A DNA stretch of 61,871 nt from Reyranella sp. GTDB taxonomy: Bacteria > Pseudomonadota > Alphaproteobacteria > Reyranellales > Reyranellaceae. The notes under the pieces were generated by a model, which saw only the letters and a program-made list of their open reading frames with translations, was not told the origin of the DNA and ran no database searches. The number at the start of each line of letters is the position of its first letter. The first letter of the stretch is position 1. Where the stretch lies: positions 1 to 61,871 of the forward strand of contig JAIEOV010000124.1 in assembly GCA_019750135.1 (NCBI GenBank), read 5' to 3'. Positions 1 to 8,716 of this stretch are shown here, one piece after another. The translations under genes were made by a program, and so were the position numbers.

Positions 1-207
1 CTCGACATCGACGTGATCTGGGTCAACGGCTACGGCTGGCCGGTCTATCGCGGCGGCCCGATGTGGTGGGCCGACAATGTGGTCGGGCTGAAGACCATCC
101 ACGACGCCCTGCTGAAATACCGCGACGCCTCCGGCGACCCGTTCTGGGAGCCGGCACCGCTGCTCAAGAAGCTGGTGCAGGAAGGCAAGAAGTTCTCTAC
201 GGTTTGA
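1..207 (+). CDS. 3-hydroxyacyl-CoA dehydrogenase / enoyl-CoA hydratase (FadB/FadJ-like), C-terminal end only
   Basis: The reading frame is open from the first base and runs 68 codons to a TGA. It contains the segment GYGWPVYRGGPMWWAD, which matches the conserved C-terminal part of the 3-hydroxyacyl-CoA dehydrogenase domain of the multifunctional beta-oxidation protein. The rest of the gene lies outside the window. The downstream thiolase is its usual partner, so the pair probably forms a fatty-acid beta-oxidation operon: hydration and oxidation here, thiolysis next. Whether the full protein is the two-domain fusion or only the dehydrogenase cannot be seen. Confidence 0.85.
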   Translation, partial: LDIDVIWVNGYGWPVYRGGPMWWADNVVGLKTIHDALLKYRDASGDPFWEPAPLLKKLVQEGKKFSTV

Positions 208-251
208 GAGGAGCCGTCGCCTCGACCAAGGCCCGAAGGGCCGCGCGGAGA

Positions 252-295
252 GGCCTTCTCTCCACGATCCGGCATCGCCCGGAAGAGAGAAGGCC
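252..295. terminator. Stem-loop between fadB-like and thiolase genes
   Basis: GGCCTTCTCTC (252-262) and its exact reverse complement GAGAGAAGGCC (285-295) enclose a 22-nt loop. No T-tract follows. It lies in the 176-bp gap between two co-oriented beta-oxidation genes, so it may be a partial terminator, an mRNA-stability element or a dispersed repeat. Confidence 0.5.
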
Positions 296-305
296 CTTCG
301 ACTTC

Positions 306-322
306 GCCACGCTTCGCGTGGC
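306..322. repeat. Short REP-like hairpin GCCACGC-TTC-GCGTGGC
   Basis: Seven-base perfect arms enclose a TTC loop, 10 bp after the 252-295 stem-loop. The surrounding bases resemble short intergenic repeats common in GC-rich proteobacteria. Whether it recurs in the genome cannot be tested here. Confidence 0.4.
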
Positions 323-383
323 TACGCTCAGGGCGACGGAAAGTGTTTTGGGTTACGACAATTGAATTCAGGAGGGAAATCCC

Positions 384-1574
384 ATGGCTGATGCCGTCAT
401 CGTCTCAACCGCCCGTACGCCGATCGGCAAGGCCTTTCGCGGCGTCTTCAACGATACCCATGGCGCCGACATGGGCGCCCATGTGATCAAGCACGCCGCC
501 GAGCGCGCCAAGGTCGAGCTGGGCGAGGTCGAGGACGTGATCCTGGGCTGCGCCGCGCCGGAAGGCACGACGGGCTCCAACGTCGCCCGCGTCTCGGCGA
601 TCCGCGCCGGCGCGCCGGTCAGCGTCTCGGGCGTGACCGTGAACCGCTTCTGCTCGTCGGGCCTGCAGACGATCTCGATGGCGGCCCAGCGCGTGCTGGT
701 CGACAAGGTGCCGGTGATGATCGCCGGTGGTCTCGAATCCGTGTCGCTGGTGCAGGGCCCGCCGGGCGGCAACAAGAACCGCCTGGTCAATCCCTGGGTG
801 CAGGAGCACGTGCCCGGCATCTACCACAGCATGATCCAGACCGCCGACACGGTGGCGGCCCGCTACAAGATCAGCCGCCAGTACCAGGACGAGTACTCGC
901 TGCAGAGCCAGCTGCGCACCGCGGCGGCGCAACAGGCCGGCAAGTTCGACGACGAGATCGTGCCGATGGAAACCACGATGCTGGTCACCGACAAGAACAC
1001 CAACGAGGTGTCGAAGAAGACGGTGAAGCTCACCAAGGACGAGGGCAACCGTCCCGACACGAACATCGAGGGCCTCTCCAAGCTGCAGCCGGTGATGGGC
1101 GCCGACAAGTGGATCACCGCCGGCAACGCCAGCCAGCTCTCGGATGGCGCCTCGGCCGCGGTCATCATGAGCGACGCCGAAGCCGCCAAGCGCGGCCTGA
1201 AGCCGCTCGGCATCTACAAGGGCCTGGTCGTCGCCGGCTGCGAGCCCGACGAGATGGGCATCGGCCCGGTCTACGCGATCCCCAAGCTGCTCAAGCGCTT
1301 CGGGCTCAAGATGGACGACATCGATCTCTGGGAGCTGAACGAGGCCTTCGCCGTGCAGGTGCTCTACTGCCGCGACAAGCTCGGCATCCCCAACGAGAAG
1401 CTGAACGTCAACGGCGGCTCGATCTCGATCGGCCATCCCTTCGGCATGACCGGCGCGCGCTGCACCGGCCACGCCCTGATCGAGGGCCGCCGCCGCAAGG
1501 CCAAGAACGTCGTCGTCACCATGTGCATCGGCGGCGGCATGGGCGCGGCCGGCCTGTTCGAGGTCGTGCACTAA
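384..1574 (+). CDS. Acetyl-CoA acyltransferase (thiolase, FadA-like)
   Basis: A 396-residue thiolase that cleaves 3-ketoacyl-CoA with CoA in the last step of beta-oxidation, probably in a cytoplasmic complex with the upstream FadB-like protein. The nucleophile Cys90 sits in NRFCSSGLQT, the acid/base His351 in GHPFGMTGARCTGH and the second catalytic Cys381 in CIGGGMGAAG. Length is normal for the family. The ATG is preceded by AGGAGGGAAATCCC, a strong ribosome binding site. A biosynthetic acetoacetyl-CoA thiolase has the same fold, but the preceding gene favours degradation. Confidence 0.92.
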   Translation: MADAVIVSTARTPIGKAFRGVFNDTHGADMGAHVIKHAAERAKVELGEVEDVILGCAAPEGTTGSNVARVSAIRAGAPVSVSGVTVNRFCSSGLQTISMAAQRVLVDKVPVMIAGGLESVSLVQGPPGGNKNRLVNPWVQEHVPGIYHSMIQTADTVAARYKISRQYQDEYSLQSQLRTAAAQQAGKFDDEIVPMETTMLVTDKNTNEVSKKTVKLTKDEGNRPDTNIEGLSKLQPVMGADKWITAGNASQLSDGASAAVIMSDAEAAKRGLKPLGIYKGLVVAGCEPDEMGIGPVYAIPKLLKRFGLKMDDIDLWELNEAFAVQVLYCRDKLGIPNEKLNVNGGSISIGHPFGMTGARCTGHALIEGRRRKAKNVVVTMCIGGGMGAAGLFEVVH

Positions 1575-1593
1575 GACACTGTTTGCCGATCGG

Positions 1594-1648
1594 CTTCCCG
1601 CCTTGTCTCGTGGCGGGAAGTGTCTGCCGGCCCGCATTGAGGGCCGGC
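1594..1648. terminator. Two adjacent hairpins between convergent genes (bidirectional terminator candidate)
   Basis: CTTCCCGCC (1594-1602) pairs with GGCGGGAAG (1612-1620), extended outside by GACACT (1575-1580) and AGTGTC (1619-1624). Immediately after, GCCGGCCC (1626-1633) pairs with GGGCCGGC (1641-1648). They fill the gap between the thiolase and the oppositely oriented SDR. There is no clear U-tract on either strand. Confidence 0.55.
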
Positions 1649-1655
1649 GTCATCG

Positions 1656-2414
1656 CTAGAGATTGGCAGTGGTGAAACCGCCGTCGGCGGTCAGCGTCTG
1701 GCCGGTCAGGAAACCGCTTTCATCGCTCGCCAGGTAGCAGACGACGCGAGCGATGTCGTCGACCGTGCCGAGGCGGCCGAGCGGTGTGCGCGCGATGCGA
1801 CCGGCATCGCGCTCGGCGTTGCGGTTACGTTGCGTGCCTTCGGTCGGCACGGCCCCCGGCGCCACGGCGTTGACGCGGATCCTGCGCGCGCCGAGCTCGG
1901 CGCCCGCCGCGCGCGTGATCCCCATGACGCCGGCCTTGATGCCGCTATACACGATACTGTTGCGCTGCGAGACGATGCCCGCGACGGAAGCCAGATTGAC
2001 GATCGCCCCGCCGCGCTCGGGATGCATCACCTCGGCGGCGGCCTGGACGCCCCAGATCACCGCCTTGAAGCCGATCTCGACCATGCGATCGATCGTTTCG
2101 GGCGCGACGTCCGGGATCGCCTGGTAACGCACCCAGGCGGCGTTGTTGACCAGGACGTCGAGGCGCCCCGCGCGCTCCGCCAGGCCGAGCACGGCCCTGC
2201 GCATGCCGTCGCGGCTCGCGACGTTCTCGGTGACACCGATCGCCTTGCCGCCGGCAGCAGCCACTTCGCCCACTACCTTGTCGACGAATTCAGGCTTGAG
2301 ATCGTTGATGCCCACCGTGGCGCCGAGCGAGGCGAGTTTCAGCGCCGTGGCGCGGCCGATGCCGTGTCCCGACCCCGTGACAAGCGCCACCCGACCGGCA
2401 AAAAGCTGAGACAT
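1656..2414 (-). CDS. SDR family NAD(P)-dependent oxidoreductase
   Basis: A 252-residue classical short-chain dehydrogenase. The nucleotide-binding motif TGSGHGIG is at residues 13-20, NNAA follows in the middle and the catalytic Y-x3-K appears as YSGIK after the conserved serine segment. The C-terminal part (FLTGQTLTADGG) is typical of FabG-like and 3-hydroxyacyl-type enzymes. The start at MSQLF is chosen because GGAGGAGGAA lies just upstream. It begins 17 bp after the MATE gene stop, so the two are probably cotranscribed. Its substrate cannot be told from sequence. Confidence 0.9.
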   Translation of the reverse strand: MSQLFAGRVALVTGSGHGIGRATALKLASLGATVGINDLKPEFVDKVVGEVAAAGGKAIGVTENVASRDGMRRAVLGLAERAGRLDVLVNNAAWVRYQAIPDVAPETIDRMVEIGFKAVIWGVQAAAEVMHPERGGAIVNLASVAGIVSQRNSIVYSGIKAGVMGITRAAGAELGARRIRVNAVAPGAVPTEGTQRNRNAERDAGRIARTPLGRLGTVDDIARVVCYLASDESGFLTGQTLTADGGFTTANL

Positions 2415-2431
2415 TGTTCCTCCTCCTTCGT

Positions 2432-3775
2432 TCAAGCCTGGCGGGGTCGCCACGGCGCGACCAGCAGCAGCCCCGCCATCAGGCCGCCATGAATGACCAT
2501 TCCGAAAGCAATCGCCACGAACACGCCCTCCAAGCCCAGGTCTAGAGTCTCGACGGCAACCCAGCCGCCGATGACGGTCACGGCCATGCGCAGGACAGAG
2601 GCGAACACCGGCACCGCCATGCGGCCCGCGCCCTGGCTCGCGAAGTAGAGCGTGATGCCGAGCCCGAACAGGCAATAGAACGGCGCGACGTACGTGATGT
2701 AGCCAACGCCGGCGTGGATGACCGCGGCGTCGGTGGCGAACAGGCCGGCCCAGGCCTCCGGCACCAGCGCGGCTGTCCAGCCGATCAGTCCCATCGAGCC
2801 GAATGAAAGCAGGCCGCCCAGCCACGCCGCCCTGATGGCCCGTTGCCAGGCACCGGCGCCGACGGCGGCTCCGACCATCGTCGTGAGCGCAATACCGATG
2901 CCGAAGGCGATCGGCGTCGCCATGAATTCCAGGCGCACGCCGATGCCGTAACCCGCCAGCGCCGCGATGCCGAAACGACCCACCAGGCCCGCCATCACCA
3001 TGGCGGTGGCATTGGACATCAGCGTCGTCAGCGAGCTCAGCAGGCCGACGCGCAGGATCTCGGCGAACAGCCGGCGCTGCAGGTGCACGCCGGCGAAGGC
3101 CGGCACGAAGCCCAGTCGGCCGCGCCACAGCACTCGGCCGAGCAACAGCACATTGGCTCCCGTCGTGACCATGCCTGCCAGCGCCAGGCCCACCAGCCCA
3201 AGTCCGGGCCAGGAGCCAATGCCGAGCGCGAGCACGCCGCCAAGCGGCACGTAGCACAGCGCGCCGCCGACGCCGTAAATGCCCGGTGTCGCGGCATCGC
3301 CCGCGCCACGCAGCAGCGACGACTGCACGGCGAAGATCCAGAGCAGCGTCGAGCCCGCGAACCAAACGTTGCTGTAGACGACGGCCTGTTCCAGCGCTCC
3401 GCCGATGCCGCCCATCAAACCGTAGAGCCTTGGCGCCACTGTCCAAGCAAAGGCCGTGAAGGCGAGTGCAATGGCCATCGCGATGACCATCGCGTGCAGG
3501 ACCAGAGCGCGCGCATCATCGTGACGCCCTGCCCCCAGAGCGCGCGCCAACGATGAGGCAACGCCGCCGCCGATGCTGCCGAAAGCGATGTTCTGCATCA
3601 GCATCTGCAAGGGGAAGACCAGCGCCATGGCGGCGAGGGCATCGGTGCCCAGGCGACTGACGAAGTAGACGTCGATCGCCGCGACCACGATGTGCACCGC
3701 CATCAGCCCGATGGTGGGGCCGGCCAATCGAAGCAGCGTCCGGCCGATCGGCGCGGTGACGAGGGGATGGGACAA
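2432..3775 (-). CDS. MATE family efflux transporter
   Basis: A 447-residue integral membrane protein with about 12 hydrophobic segments and the two-fold MATE repeat. The N-terminus (LRLAGPTIGLMAVHIVVAA, then DVYFVSRLGTDALAAMA) is typical of NorM/DinF-like cation-coupled multidrug exporters. It is the first gene of a two-gene unit with the SDR downstream. The start is preceded by a GGAG-containing sequence (TCCGGAGTCCTCC region). The substrate is unknown; family members export cationic drugs or metabolites. Confidence 0.9.
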   Translation of the reverse strand: MSHPLVTAPIGRTLLRLAGPTIGLMAVHIVVAAIDVYFVSRLGTDALAAMALVFPLQMLMQNIAFGSIGGGVASSLARALGAGRHDDARALVLHAMVIAMAIALAFTAFAWTVAPRLYGLMGGIGGALEQAVVYSNVWFAGSTLLWIFAVQSSLLRGAGDAATPGIYGVGGALCYVPLGGVLALGIGSWPGLGLVGLALAGMVTTGANVLLLGRVLWRGRLGFVPAFAGVHLQRRLFAEILRVGLLSSLTTLMSNATAMVMAGLVGRFGIAALAGYGIGVRLEFMATPIAFGIGIALTTMVGAAVGAGAWQRAIRAAWLGGLLSFGSMGLIGWTAALVPEAWAGLFATDAAVIHAGVGYITYVAPFYCLFGLGITLYFASQGAGRMAVPVFASVLRMAVTVIGGWVAVETLDLGLEGVFVAIAFGMVIHGGLMAGLLLVAPWRPRQA

Positions 3776-3981
3776 GGAGGACTCCGGAAGTCAGCGGCTG
3801 CACGGCTGGCCGTGCCTTCTCCCGTCGGGCGACAGGAGATCGAAACCGGTCATGAAGGTCGGCAGCTGCCGGCTTCGGACCGTGTGACTAGCGTTGACTC
3901 ACTTGGGGGAATCCTTGCCTGAAGCCCGCACTGTGGCAGTCGACGGCGTCCATGGCAAATGCCCGAACGATGATGTCGCCT

Positions 3982-5178
3982 TCACGAGGCCTTTGGCTGA
4001 TCGTCGCTACGCGATCGCAGCCAGCCGCTTTCTTTTTCGCGCCCTTTGGCATTCAGCCCCTGGGCAATCCACCGCAGTTCGGCTTGGGTGAGTCCGCTGC
4101 GCTGCATCTCAGGCCACGTCGCTTCGACACCGTGAAGGAGTGCGGCGCGCAGCAGGCGCCGCACCGGCGCGTCGTTGGCCACATAGCCGAGCAACTTCAA
4201 CGAAGGCCGCTCTCCCGGGAACAGGCTCGCCATCAGCTCCGGCATGATCGACATGCCTGAATTGGCATTGGTGAACACGACGACCGCCCGCCGCTCCTGC
4301 AGCGATCCAAGGACGAAGGCGGTGTAGGGGCCGTTGTCGCCCCACTGGAAGAAGGTCTCCGGGCCGAGCTCCAGTCCCCAGCCAAGTCCCCAGGCCACGC
4401 CGGTGACATCGTCCTCGGCACTCGCCTCCAGCCGCTGGGTGCCGCAGTGCTTCACCTCGACCTGCGGCGACAGCCACAGCCGCGCGGTCTCGGGCTGCAG
4501 GCGTGAGCCCGCCAGCACGGCCCGCAGGAAACGCGCGAAGTCCGCGGCGCAGGTCTGCAGCGACCAGGCAGCGTTGGCTTCGGCGGGCTTGTTGCCGAGC
4601 GCCGGCAGTCCGAAGGCATCGTGCGGCCACGCCCGGTTGTCGTCGAAACGCGACTGCCAGACGAAGCTCGACCGCTCCATGGCGAGCGGCTGGAACACAT
4701 GGCGCGCGGCCAGCGCCTCGAGCCTCTCGCCGGTGACGGTCTCGACAGCGCGTTGCAGGTAGAGATAGCCCTCGCCCGAGTAGCTGAAGCGCTCGCCCGG
4801 CACGAACCAGGTGCGCAGCGGATAGTCGGCGTTGCGCCAGTTCGGCAGCCCGCCGCTGTGGCTGAGCAGATGGCGAACCGTGATCGACGCGGATCTGGCG
4901 TCCATCCGCAGGTAACCCGGCAAGTAGCGCTCGATCGGGGAATCGAGATCGAATGTCCCGCGATCGGCGAGCTGCAGGACGAGGTAGGCGAAGACCGGTT
5001 TGCTGAGCGATGCCGCGTCGAAGACCGTGAAGGCGTCGACCGGCCCCGCGGCCAGCCCGCCGCGCACACCGCCATTCACCAGGCAGTCGGGCTCATTCGC
5101 CGCCACGAACGCCACCGCCGCACCCGGCACGGCGGCCTCTTCGAGCAGGCGCAGAAAGGTCGGTTCCCAGGAAAGCAC
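3982..5178 (-). CDS. Serine hydrolase, beta-lactamase (class C/esterase EstB) fold
   Basis: A 398-residue protein with the S-x2-K catalytic motif SLSK at residues 57-60, the HSGGLPNW segment common in class C beta-lactamase-like esterases, a YSG second motif (FSYSGEGYLYL) and WGDNGPY in the third-motif position. No signal peptide is evident, so it is probably cytoplasmic and an esterase or amidase rather than an antibiotic-resistance enzyme. It is the last gene of a four-gene operon and starts 3 bp after the preceding stop. Confidence 0.85.
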   Translation of the reverse strand: MLSWEPTFLRLLEEAAVPGAAVAFVAANEPDCLVNGGVRGGLAAGPVDAFTVFDAASLSKPVFAYLVLQLADRGTFDLDSPIERYLPGYLRMDARSASITVRHLLSHSGGLPNWRNADYPLRTWFVPGERFSYSGEGYLYLQRAVETVTGERLEALAARHVFQPLAMERSSFVWQSRFDDNRAWPHDAFGLPALGNKPAEANAAWSLQTCAADFARFLRAVLAGSRLQPETARLWLSPQVEVKHCGTQRLEASAEDDVTGVAWGLGWGLELGPETFFQWGDNGPYTAFVLGSLQERRAVVVFTNANSGMSIMPELMASLFPGERPSLKLLGYVANDAPVRRLLRAALLHGVEATWPEMQRSGLTQAELRWIAQGLNAKGREKESGWLRSRSDDQPKAS

Positions 5179-5181
5179 GGC

Positions 5182-5775
5182 CTATCTTACGCCGCTCAAC
5201 GCCCCTTCCAGCAACACCAGACGGTCATTGCCCCAGAACATCTTCTCGCCAAGGAAGAAGGTTGGCACACCGAAGGCGCCGCGCGCTCTCGCCTCGTCCA
5301 GCAGGGCTTCGTGGCGAGGCCGCGCCGTGTCGAGGTCTCGTCGGAACGTTGCCGCATCCAGCCCCAGCTTCCTCGGCACGCCCGCGATCACATCGTTGTC
5401 GATCACGACGCCGTCGACGAAGATCAATTGCTGCAACAACCGGCAGCACGGCACCAAAGCGCCCTGCCCGTCCGCCGCCAGGCAGGCGAGCGCCAGCCTG
5501 TCGGGATCGACTCGGAAGCCGACGGGCTCGCGGAACGGGATGCCGTAGTAGTCCGCCCAGCACTTGGCGTCGTACTCGCGATAGCGCCAGTCGTACTGGC
5601 CCGAGAGCGGCTCGCCGCGGAACGGGTTGCCGCCGCGGCTGTCCATCAACGCGCCGCTCGCGATCGGCTTCCAGATGAATCGGCAACCGTAAGTCTTCTC
5701 GATTCGCTCGACCTGGCTCGCCGCCAAGTAGGAGTAGCGGCTCCCCAGGCCGAGGTAGAAATCAACCGTCCGCAT
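5182..5775 (-). CDS. 2-hydroxychromene-2-carboxylate isomerase / DsbA-family thioredoxin-fold protein
   Basis: A 197-residue DsbA-like kappa-class GST fold. The N-terminal DFYLGLGSRYSYLA matches the HCCA isomerase motif DFYFD-GSPYSYLA, with a serine in place of the CxxC cysteine. The C-terminal ARARGAFGVPTFFLGEKMFWGNDRL is the cis-proline loop region of the same family. The ATG shares one base with the stop of the upstream hydroxy-acid oxidase gene (TGATG), which indicates translational coupling. True HCCA isomerases act in naphthalene degradation; none of that pathway is visible here, so the substrate is open. Confidence 0.87.
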   Translation of the reverse strand: MRTVDFYLGLGSRYSYLAASQVERIEKTYGCRFIWKPIASGALMDSRGGNPFRGEPLSGQYDWRYREYDAKCWADYYGIPFREPVGFRVDPDRLALACLAADGQGALVPCCRLLQQLIFVDGVVIDNDVIAGVPRKLGLDAATFRRDLDTARPRHEALLDEARARGAFGVPTFFLGEKMFWGNDRLVLLEGALSGVR

Positions 5776-6944
5776 CAGCGCCGATTGCGGCGCAGATCCT
5801 CCTCGTCCTTCCACATCAGGAACTGCGGGCCGAGGTCGGAGATCTTGGGAGCGCCCATCTGCGCCATGCTGAGGTCGATCTCGCGGCGGAAGATGTTGAG
5901 CGCCATCTTGGCGCCCGGGATGCCGCCCGCGGTCACGCCATAGAGCGTCGGCCGGCCGACGAACACGAACTTGGCGCCCATGCAGATCGCGATCAGGGCG
6001 TCGAGGCCGCGGCGCACGCCGCCATCCAGCATCAGGGTCATCTTGTCGCCGACCGCGCTGTTGATCGCCGGCAGCACTTCCAGCGGCGACGGCGCGTTGT
6101 CGAGCTGGCGCGCCCCGTGGTTCGACACCATGAGGCCGTCGACGCCGAGCGAATGGGCGCGGATCGCGTCGTCGGGATGCATGATGCCCTTCAGGACGAA
6201 GTTGCCCTTCCACAGCTCGCGGTAGCGCTCGACGTGCTTCCAGGTCATGGGGGCGCGGTTCTGGTAGCCGACGAGATCGGCGATCTTCTCGGCATCGGCG
6301 CCTTCCCCGGCATACTTCGCCCAATTGTCGAAATAGGGCGTGCCGTGCTTCATCCATTCCATCATCCACGCCGGATGCCGCAGGGCCTCGAACTTGGTCT
6401 TCCAGGTGAGCTTGAGCGGCCGGCCCCAGCCATTGCGCGTGTTGCGCTCGCGGTTGGAGCCCTCCGGCACGTCGACGGTGAAGACCAGCGTCTTCAGCCC
6501 GGCATCGCCCGCGCGCTTGATCATGTCCTCGGAGATCGCCTGGTCCTTGGCGGAATAGAGCTGGTACCAGCCATGATCGGGCGCCAGCTTGCCGAGCGCT
6601 TCGATCGAGCCCGTGCTCGAGCCCGACATGATGAAGGGCACGTTGGCGTCGCGCGCCGCCTCAGCCAGCATCAGGTCGGCGCCGCGCCGGAACAGGCCCG
6701 CCAAGCCGGTCGGCGCGATGCCGATGACGCTGGAGTAGTTCCGGCCGAACAGGGTCGTCGACTGGTCGCGCACCGACACGTCGACCAGGTAGCGCGGCAC
6801 GATGCGTGCCTTGCGAAATGCCTGCTCGTTGGTGACCAGGCCGACCTCGTCGTCGGTGCCACCTTCGATGAAGTCATAGGCGATCTTGGGCAGCCGCTTC
6901 TTGGCGAGCTTGCGCAGGTCTTCGATGTTCACCACGCCGTCCAT
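5775..6944 (-). CDS. FMN-dependent alpha-hydroxy-acid oxidase/dehydrogenase (LldD-like)
   Basis: A 389-residue TIM-barrel flavoenzyme that oxidises 2-hydroxy acids such as lactate or mandelate to 2-keto acids. The active-site signature SNHGARQLD with the catalytic His is present, as are the FMN phosphate loop LDGGVRRGLDALIA and the start VNIEDLRKLAKKRLPKIAYDFIEGG. It is the second gene of a minus-strand operon, 12 bp after a class II aldolase-like gene. The pairing suggests breakdown of a hydroxy-acid metabolite. Whether it reduces quinone, cytochrome or oxygen cannot be deduced. Confidence 0.92.
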   Translation of the reverse strand: MDGVVNIEDLRKLAKKRLPKIAYDFIEGGTDDEVGLVTNEQAFRKARIVPRYLVDVSVRDQSTTLFGRNYSSVIGIAPTGLAGLFRRGADLMLAEAARDANVPFIMSGSSTGSIEALGKLAPDHGWYQLYSAKDQAISEDMIKRAGDAGLKTLVFTVDVPEGSNRERNTRNGWGRPLKLTWKTKFEALRHPAWMMEWMKHGTPYFDNWAKYAGEGADAEKIADLVGYQNRAPMTWKHVERYRELWKGNFVLKGIMHPDDAIRAHSLGVDGLMVSNHGARQLDNAPSPLEVLPAINSAVGDKMTLMLDGGVRRGLDALIAICMGAKFVFVGRPTLYGVTAGGIPGAKMALNIFRREIDLSMAQMGAPKISDLGPQFLMWKDEEDLRRNRR

Positions 6945-6956
6945 TGTCGTCCGCTC

Positions 6957-7742
6957 CTACTCGGGCTTCATTGCTTTTCGTTTCCACAGTTCCCAGGGCC
7001 GCATCACCAACGCATCGTTGGTCTTGGCAGCAGCCGCTGCCTCGTCGGGCGTCAGATAAGTCACCTCGCCGAGCTTGATCGCCTCGGACTGCAGGCGCGC
7101 ATTCATCTCGGCATAGTAGGCGCGGAACACGACCTGCGGCAGCGAAGTGCCGACCGTCAGCGAGCCGTGCCCGCGCATCAGCGCCACCGTCCTGGTCCCC
7201 AGCACCTTGGCGAGCGCGGCGCCGAGCTTCTGGTTGCGCACCAGGAGGTCGCTGCCCAGGCCCTCGACGTCGCGGATCTCGAACACCGGCACGTCGACGC
7301 CCATGAACGAGCTCATGTGATAGATCGGCTGCAGTCGGGTCTTCGACACGCCGAACGGGATGACCGACGGCGAATGGCTGTGCACGACGGCCTTCACGTC
7401 GGGCCGCGCCTTGTAGATCTCGCCATGGATGAACCATTCGAGGAACACGGCCTGGCCCTTGGCGTCGACCGCCACGCCGTCGAGGTCGAACTCGAGGATG
7501 TCGTCGGCCTTCACCAGCGCCGGCGCCATGCTGCGCGACATCAGGAAACGGTCGGCATCCTTGTCGTGCCGCACCGAGACGTGGCCAAAGCCGTCGACCA
7601 CGCCGAGGTCGGCGAGCACGCGGCTCGCCGCGACCAGGTCATCGACCAGCTTGGGATCCGGCGAGCCAGCCGACCTCGGTTGCGCCAGTGCAACCGTGCC
7701 GCACAGCAACAATCCGATCGCCAGCACGGCGAAGGCGCGCAT
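6957..7742 (-). CDS. Class II aldolase/adducin-domain protein with a signal peptide
   Basis: A 261-residue protein. An N-terminal Sec-type signal (MRAFAVLAIGLLLCGTVALAQ) precedes a class II aldolase/adducin domain with the zinc-ligand segments VVHSHSP and MRGHGSLTVG. The ATG is preceded by AGGAGGAAG, which fixes the start. The signal peptide is unusual: most class II aldolases are cytoplasmic. It leads the operon with the hydroxy-acid oxidase, HCCA-isomerase-like and serine hydrolase genes. The reaction is unknown; the family includes sugar-phosphate aldolases and epimerases. Confidence 0.85.
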   Translation of the reverse strand: MRAFAVLAIGLLLCGTVALAQPRSAGSPDPKLVDDLVAASRVLADLGVVDGFGHVSVRHDKDADRFLMSRSMAPALVKADDILEFDLDGVAVDAKGQAVFLEWFIHGEIYKARPDVKAVVHSHSPSVIPFGVSKTRLQPIYHMSSFMGVDVPVFEIRDVEGLGSDLLVRNQKLGAALAKVLGTRTVALMRGHGSLTVGTSLPQVVFRAYYAEMNARLQSEAIKLGEVTYLTPDEAAAAAKTNDALVMRPWELWKRKAMKPE

Positions 7743-7918
7743 CTTCCTCCTGGTCGTTCGTTGCCCGGATTTTGCCGGTCTTTGCCGCTGCCTGCCAGCG
7801 CTGTTAGGCAAGCCGCCATGCAGATCAGGCACGCAAAACCGCCGGGCATGCGTCGCTGGAAAAAGCCCTACTCCCGGATGGACGCGTGAGTTAGCGTTTC
7901 CTGCAAGGAGGAAGCGCC

Positions 7919-8716
7919 ATGGAGCTCAGCGGCCAACAGCTCGAACAGTTCGATCGCGACGGATTCCTGGTCTTTCCCGACCTGTTCTCGCGCAACGAGG
8001 TGGCGGTGTTGCGCCGCGAAGTGGCGCGGCTGAGCCAGGTCGAGAGCGACGAGGTCGTGCGCGAGCATACCGGCGGCGTGCGCACCATCTTCCGCGTGCA
8101 TGAGACCGACGGCCCGACCCGCTCGCAACCGTTCCGCGCCCTGGTCCGCACGCCACGTCTCCTGCGGCCGGTGCAGCAGGTGCTGAAGGACGATTCGGTC
8201 TACGTCTATCACACCAAGATCAACACCAAGCCCGCCATCGAGGGCACGGTGTGGCAGTGGCACCAGGATTACGGCTCGTGGATGCGCGACGGCTGCGCGC
8301 GGCCCGACATGGCGACATTCAACGTGATGATGACCGACACCACCGAGATGGGCGGCGCGCTCTATCTCATCCCGGGCAGTCACAAGCTTGGCCGCATCGA
8401 GCCGGTGTGGGATGAATCGACCTCCTACAAGTTCTGGGCGATGCCCAAGCAGCGCATGATCGAGATCCTGAAGAGCTCGCCCGAGCCGGTCGCCGTCACC
8501 GGCCGCGCCGGCACCTCGGTGCTGTTCCATTGCAACGTGCTGCACGCCTCGGGCCACAATCTCTCGGCCGAGGATCGCTGGCACATCTACGTGTCGTGCA
8601 ACACCGTCGCCAACAAGCCGCAGCTTTCCGACAATCCGCGTCCCGACTGGGTGGTGTCGCGCAATTGGCACGCGCTGCCCCTCGAAGCCGACGACGGCGT
8701 GCTGAAGGCGGCGTGA
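7919..8716 (+). CDS. Phytanoyl-CoA dioxygenase (PhyH) family protein
   Basis: A 265-residue Fe(II)/2-oxoglutarate-dependent oxygenase. The HxD metal motif is His115-Asp117 within WQWHQDYGSW, and the distal histidine lies in the HCNVLHASGHN region. It begins with the family's typical EQFDRDGFLVFPDLFS. An AAGGAGGAAGCGCC ribosome binding site precedes the ATG. The gene heads a coupled trio: its TGA overlaps the GTG of the next gene. PhyH-family members hydroxylate varied small molecules, so the substrate is not predictable. It is transcribed divergently from the aldolase-led operon. Confidence 0.9.
   Translation: MELSGQQLEQFDRDGFLVFPDLFSRNEVAVLRREVARLSQVESDEVVREHTGGVRTIFRVHETDGPTRSQPFRALVRTPRLLRPVQQVLKDDSVYVYHTKINTKPAIEGTVWQWHQDYGSWMRDGCARPDMATFNVMMTDTTEMGGALYLIPGSHKLGRIEPVWDESTSYKFWAMPKQRMIEILKSSPEPVAVTGRAGTSVLFHCNVLHASGHNLSAEDRWHIYVSCNTVANKPQLSDNPRPDWVVSRNWHALPLEADDGVLKAA

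Noticed and set aside
1656..3446. A 596-codon frame joining the SDR to upstream sequence
   Set aside because: The upstream part is out of frame with, and overlaps, the MATE gene. The SDR has its own Shine-Dalgarno and canonical start.
3894..4091. Short plus-strand frames between the MATE and hydrolase genes
   Set aside because: They overlap the 3' part of the minus-strand hydrolase, have no family match and no good start signal.
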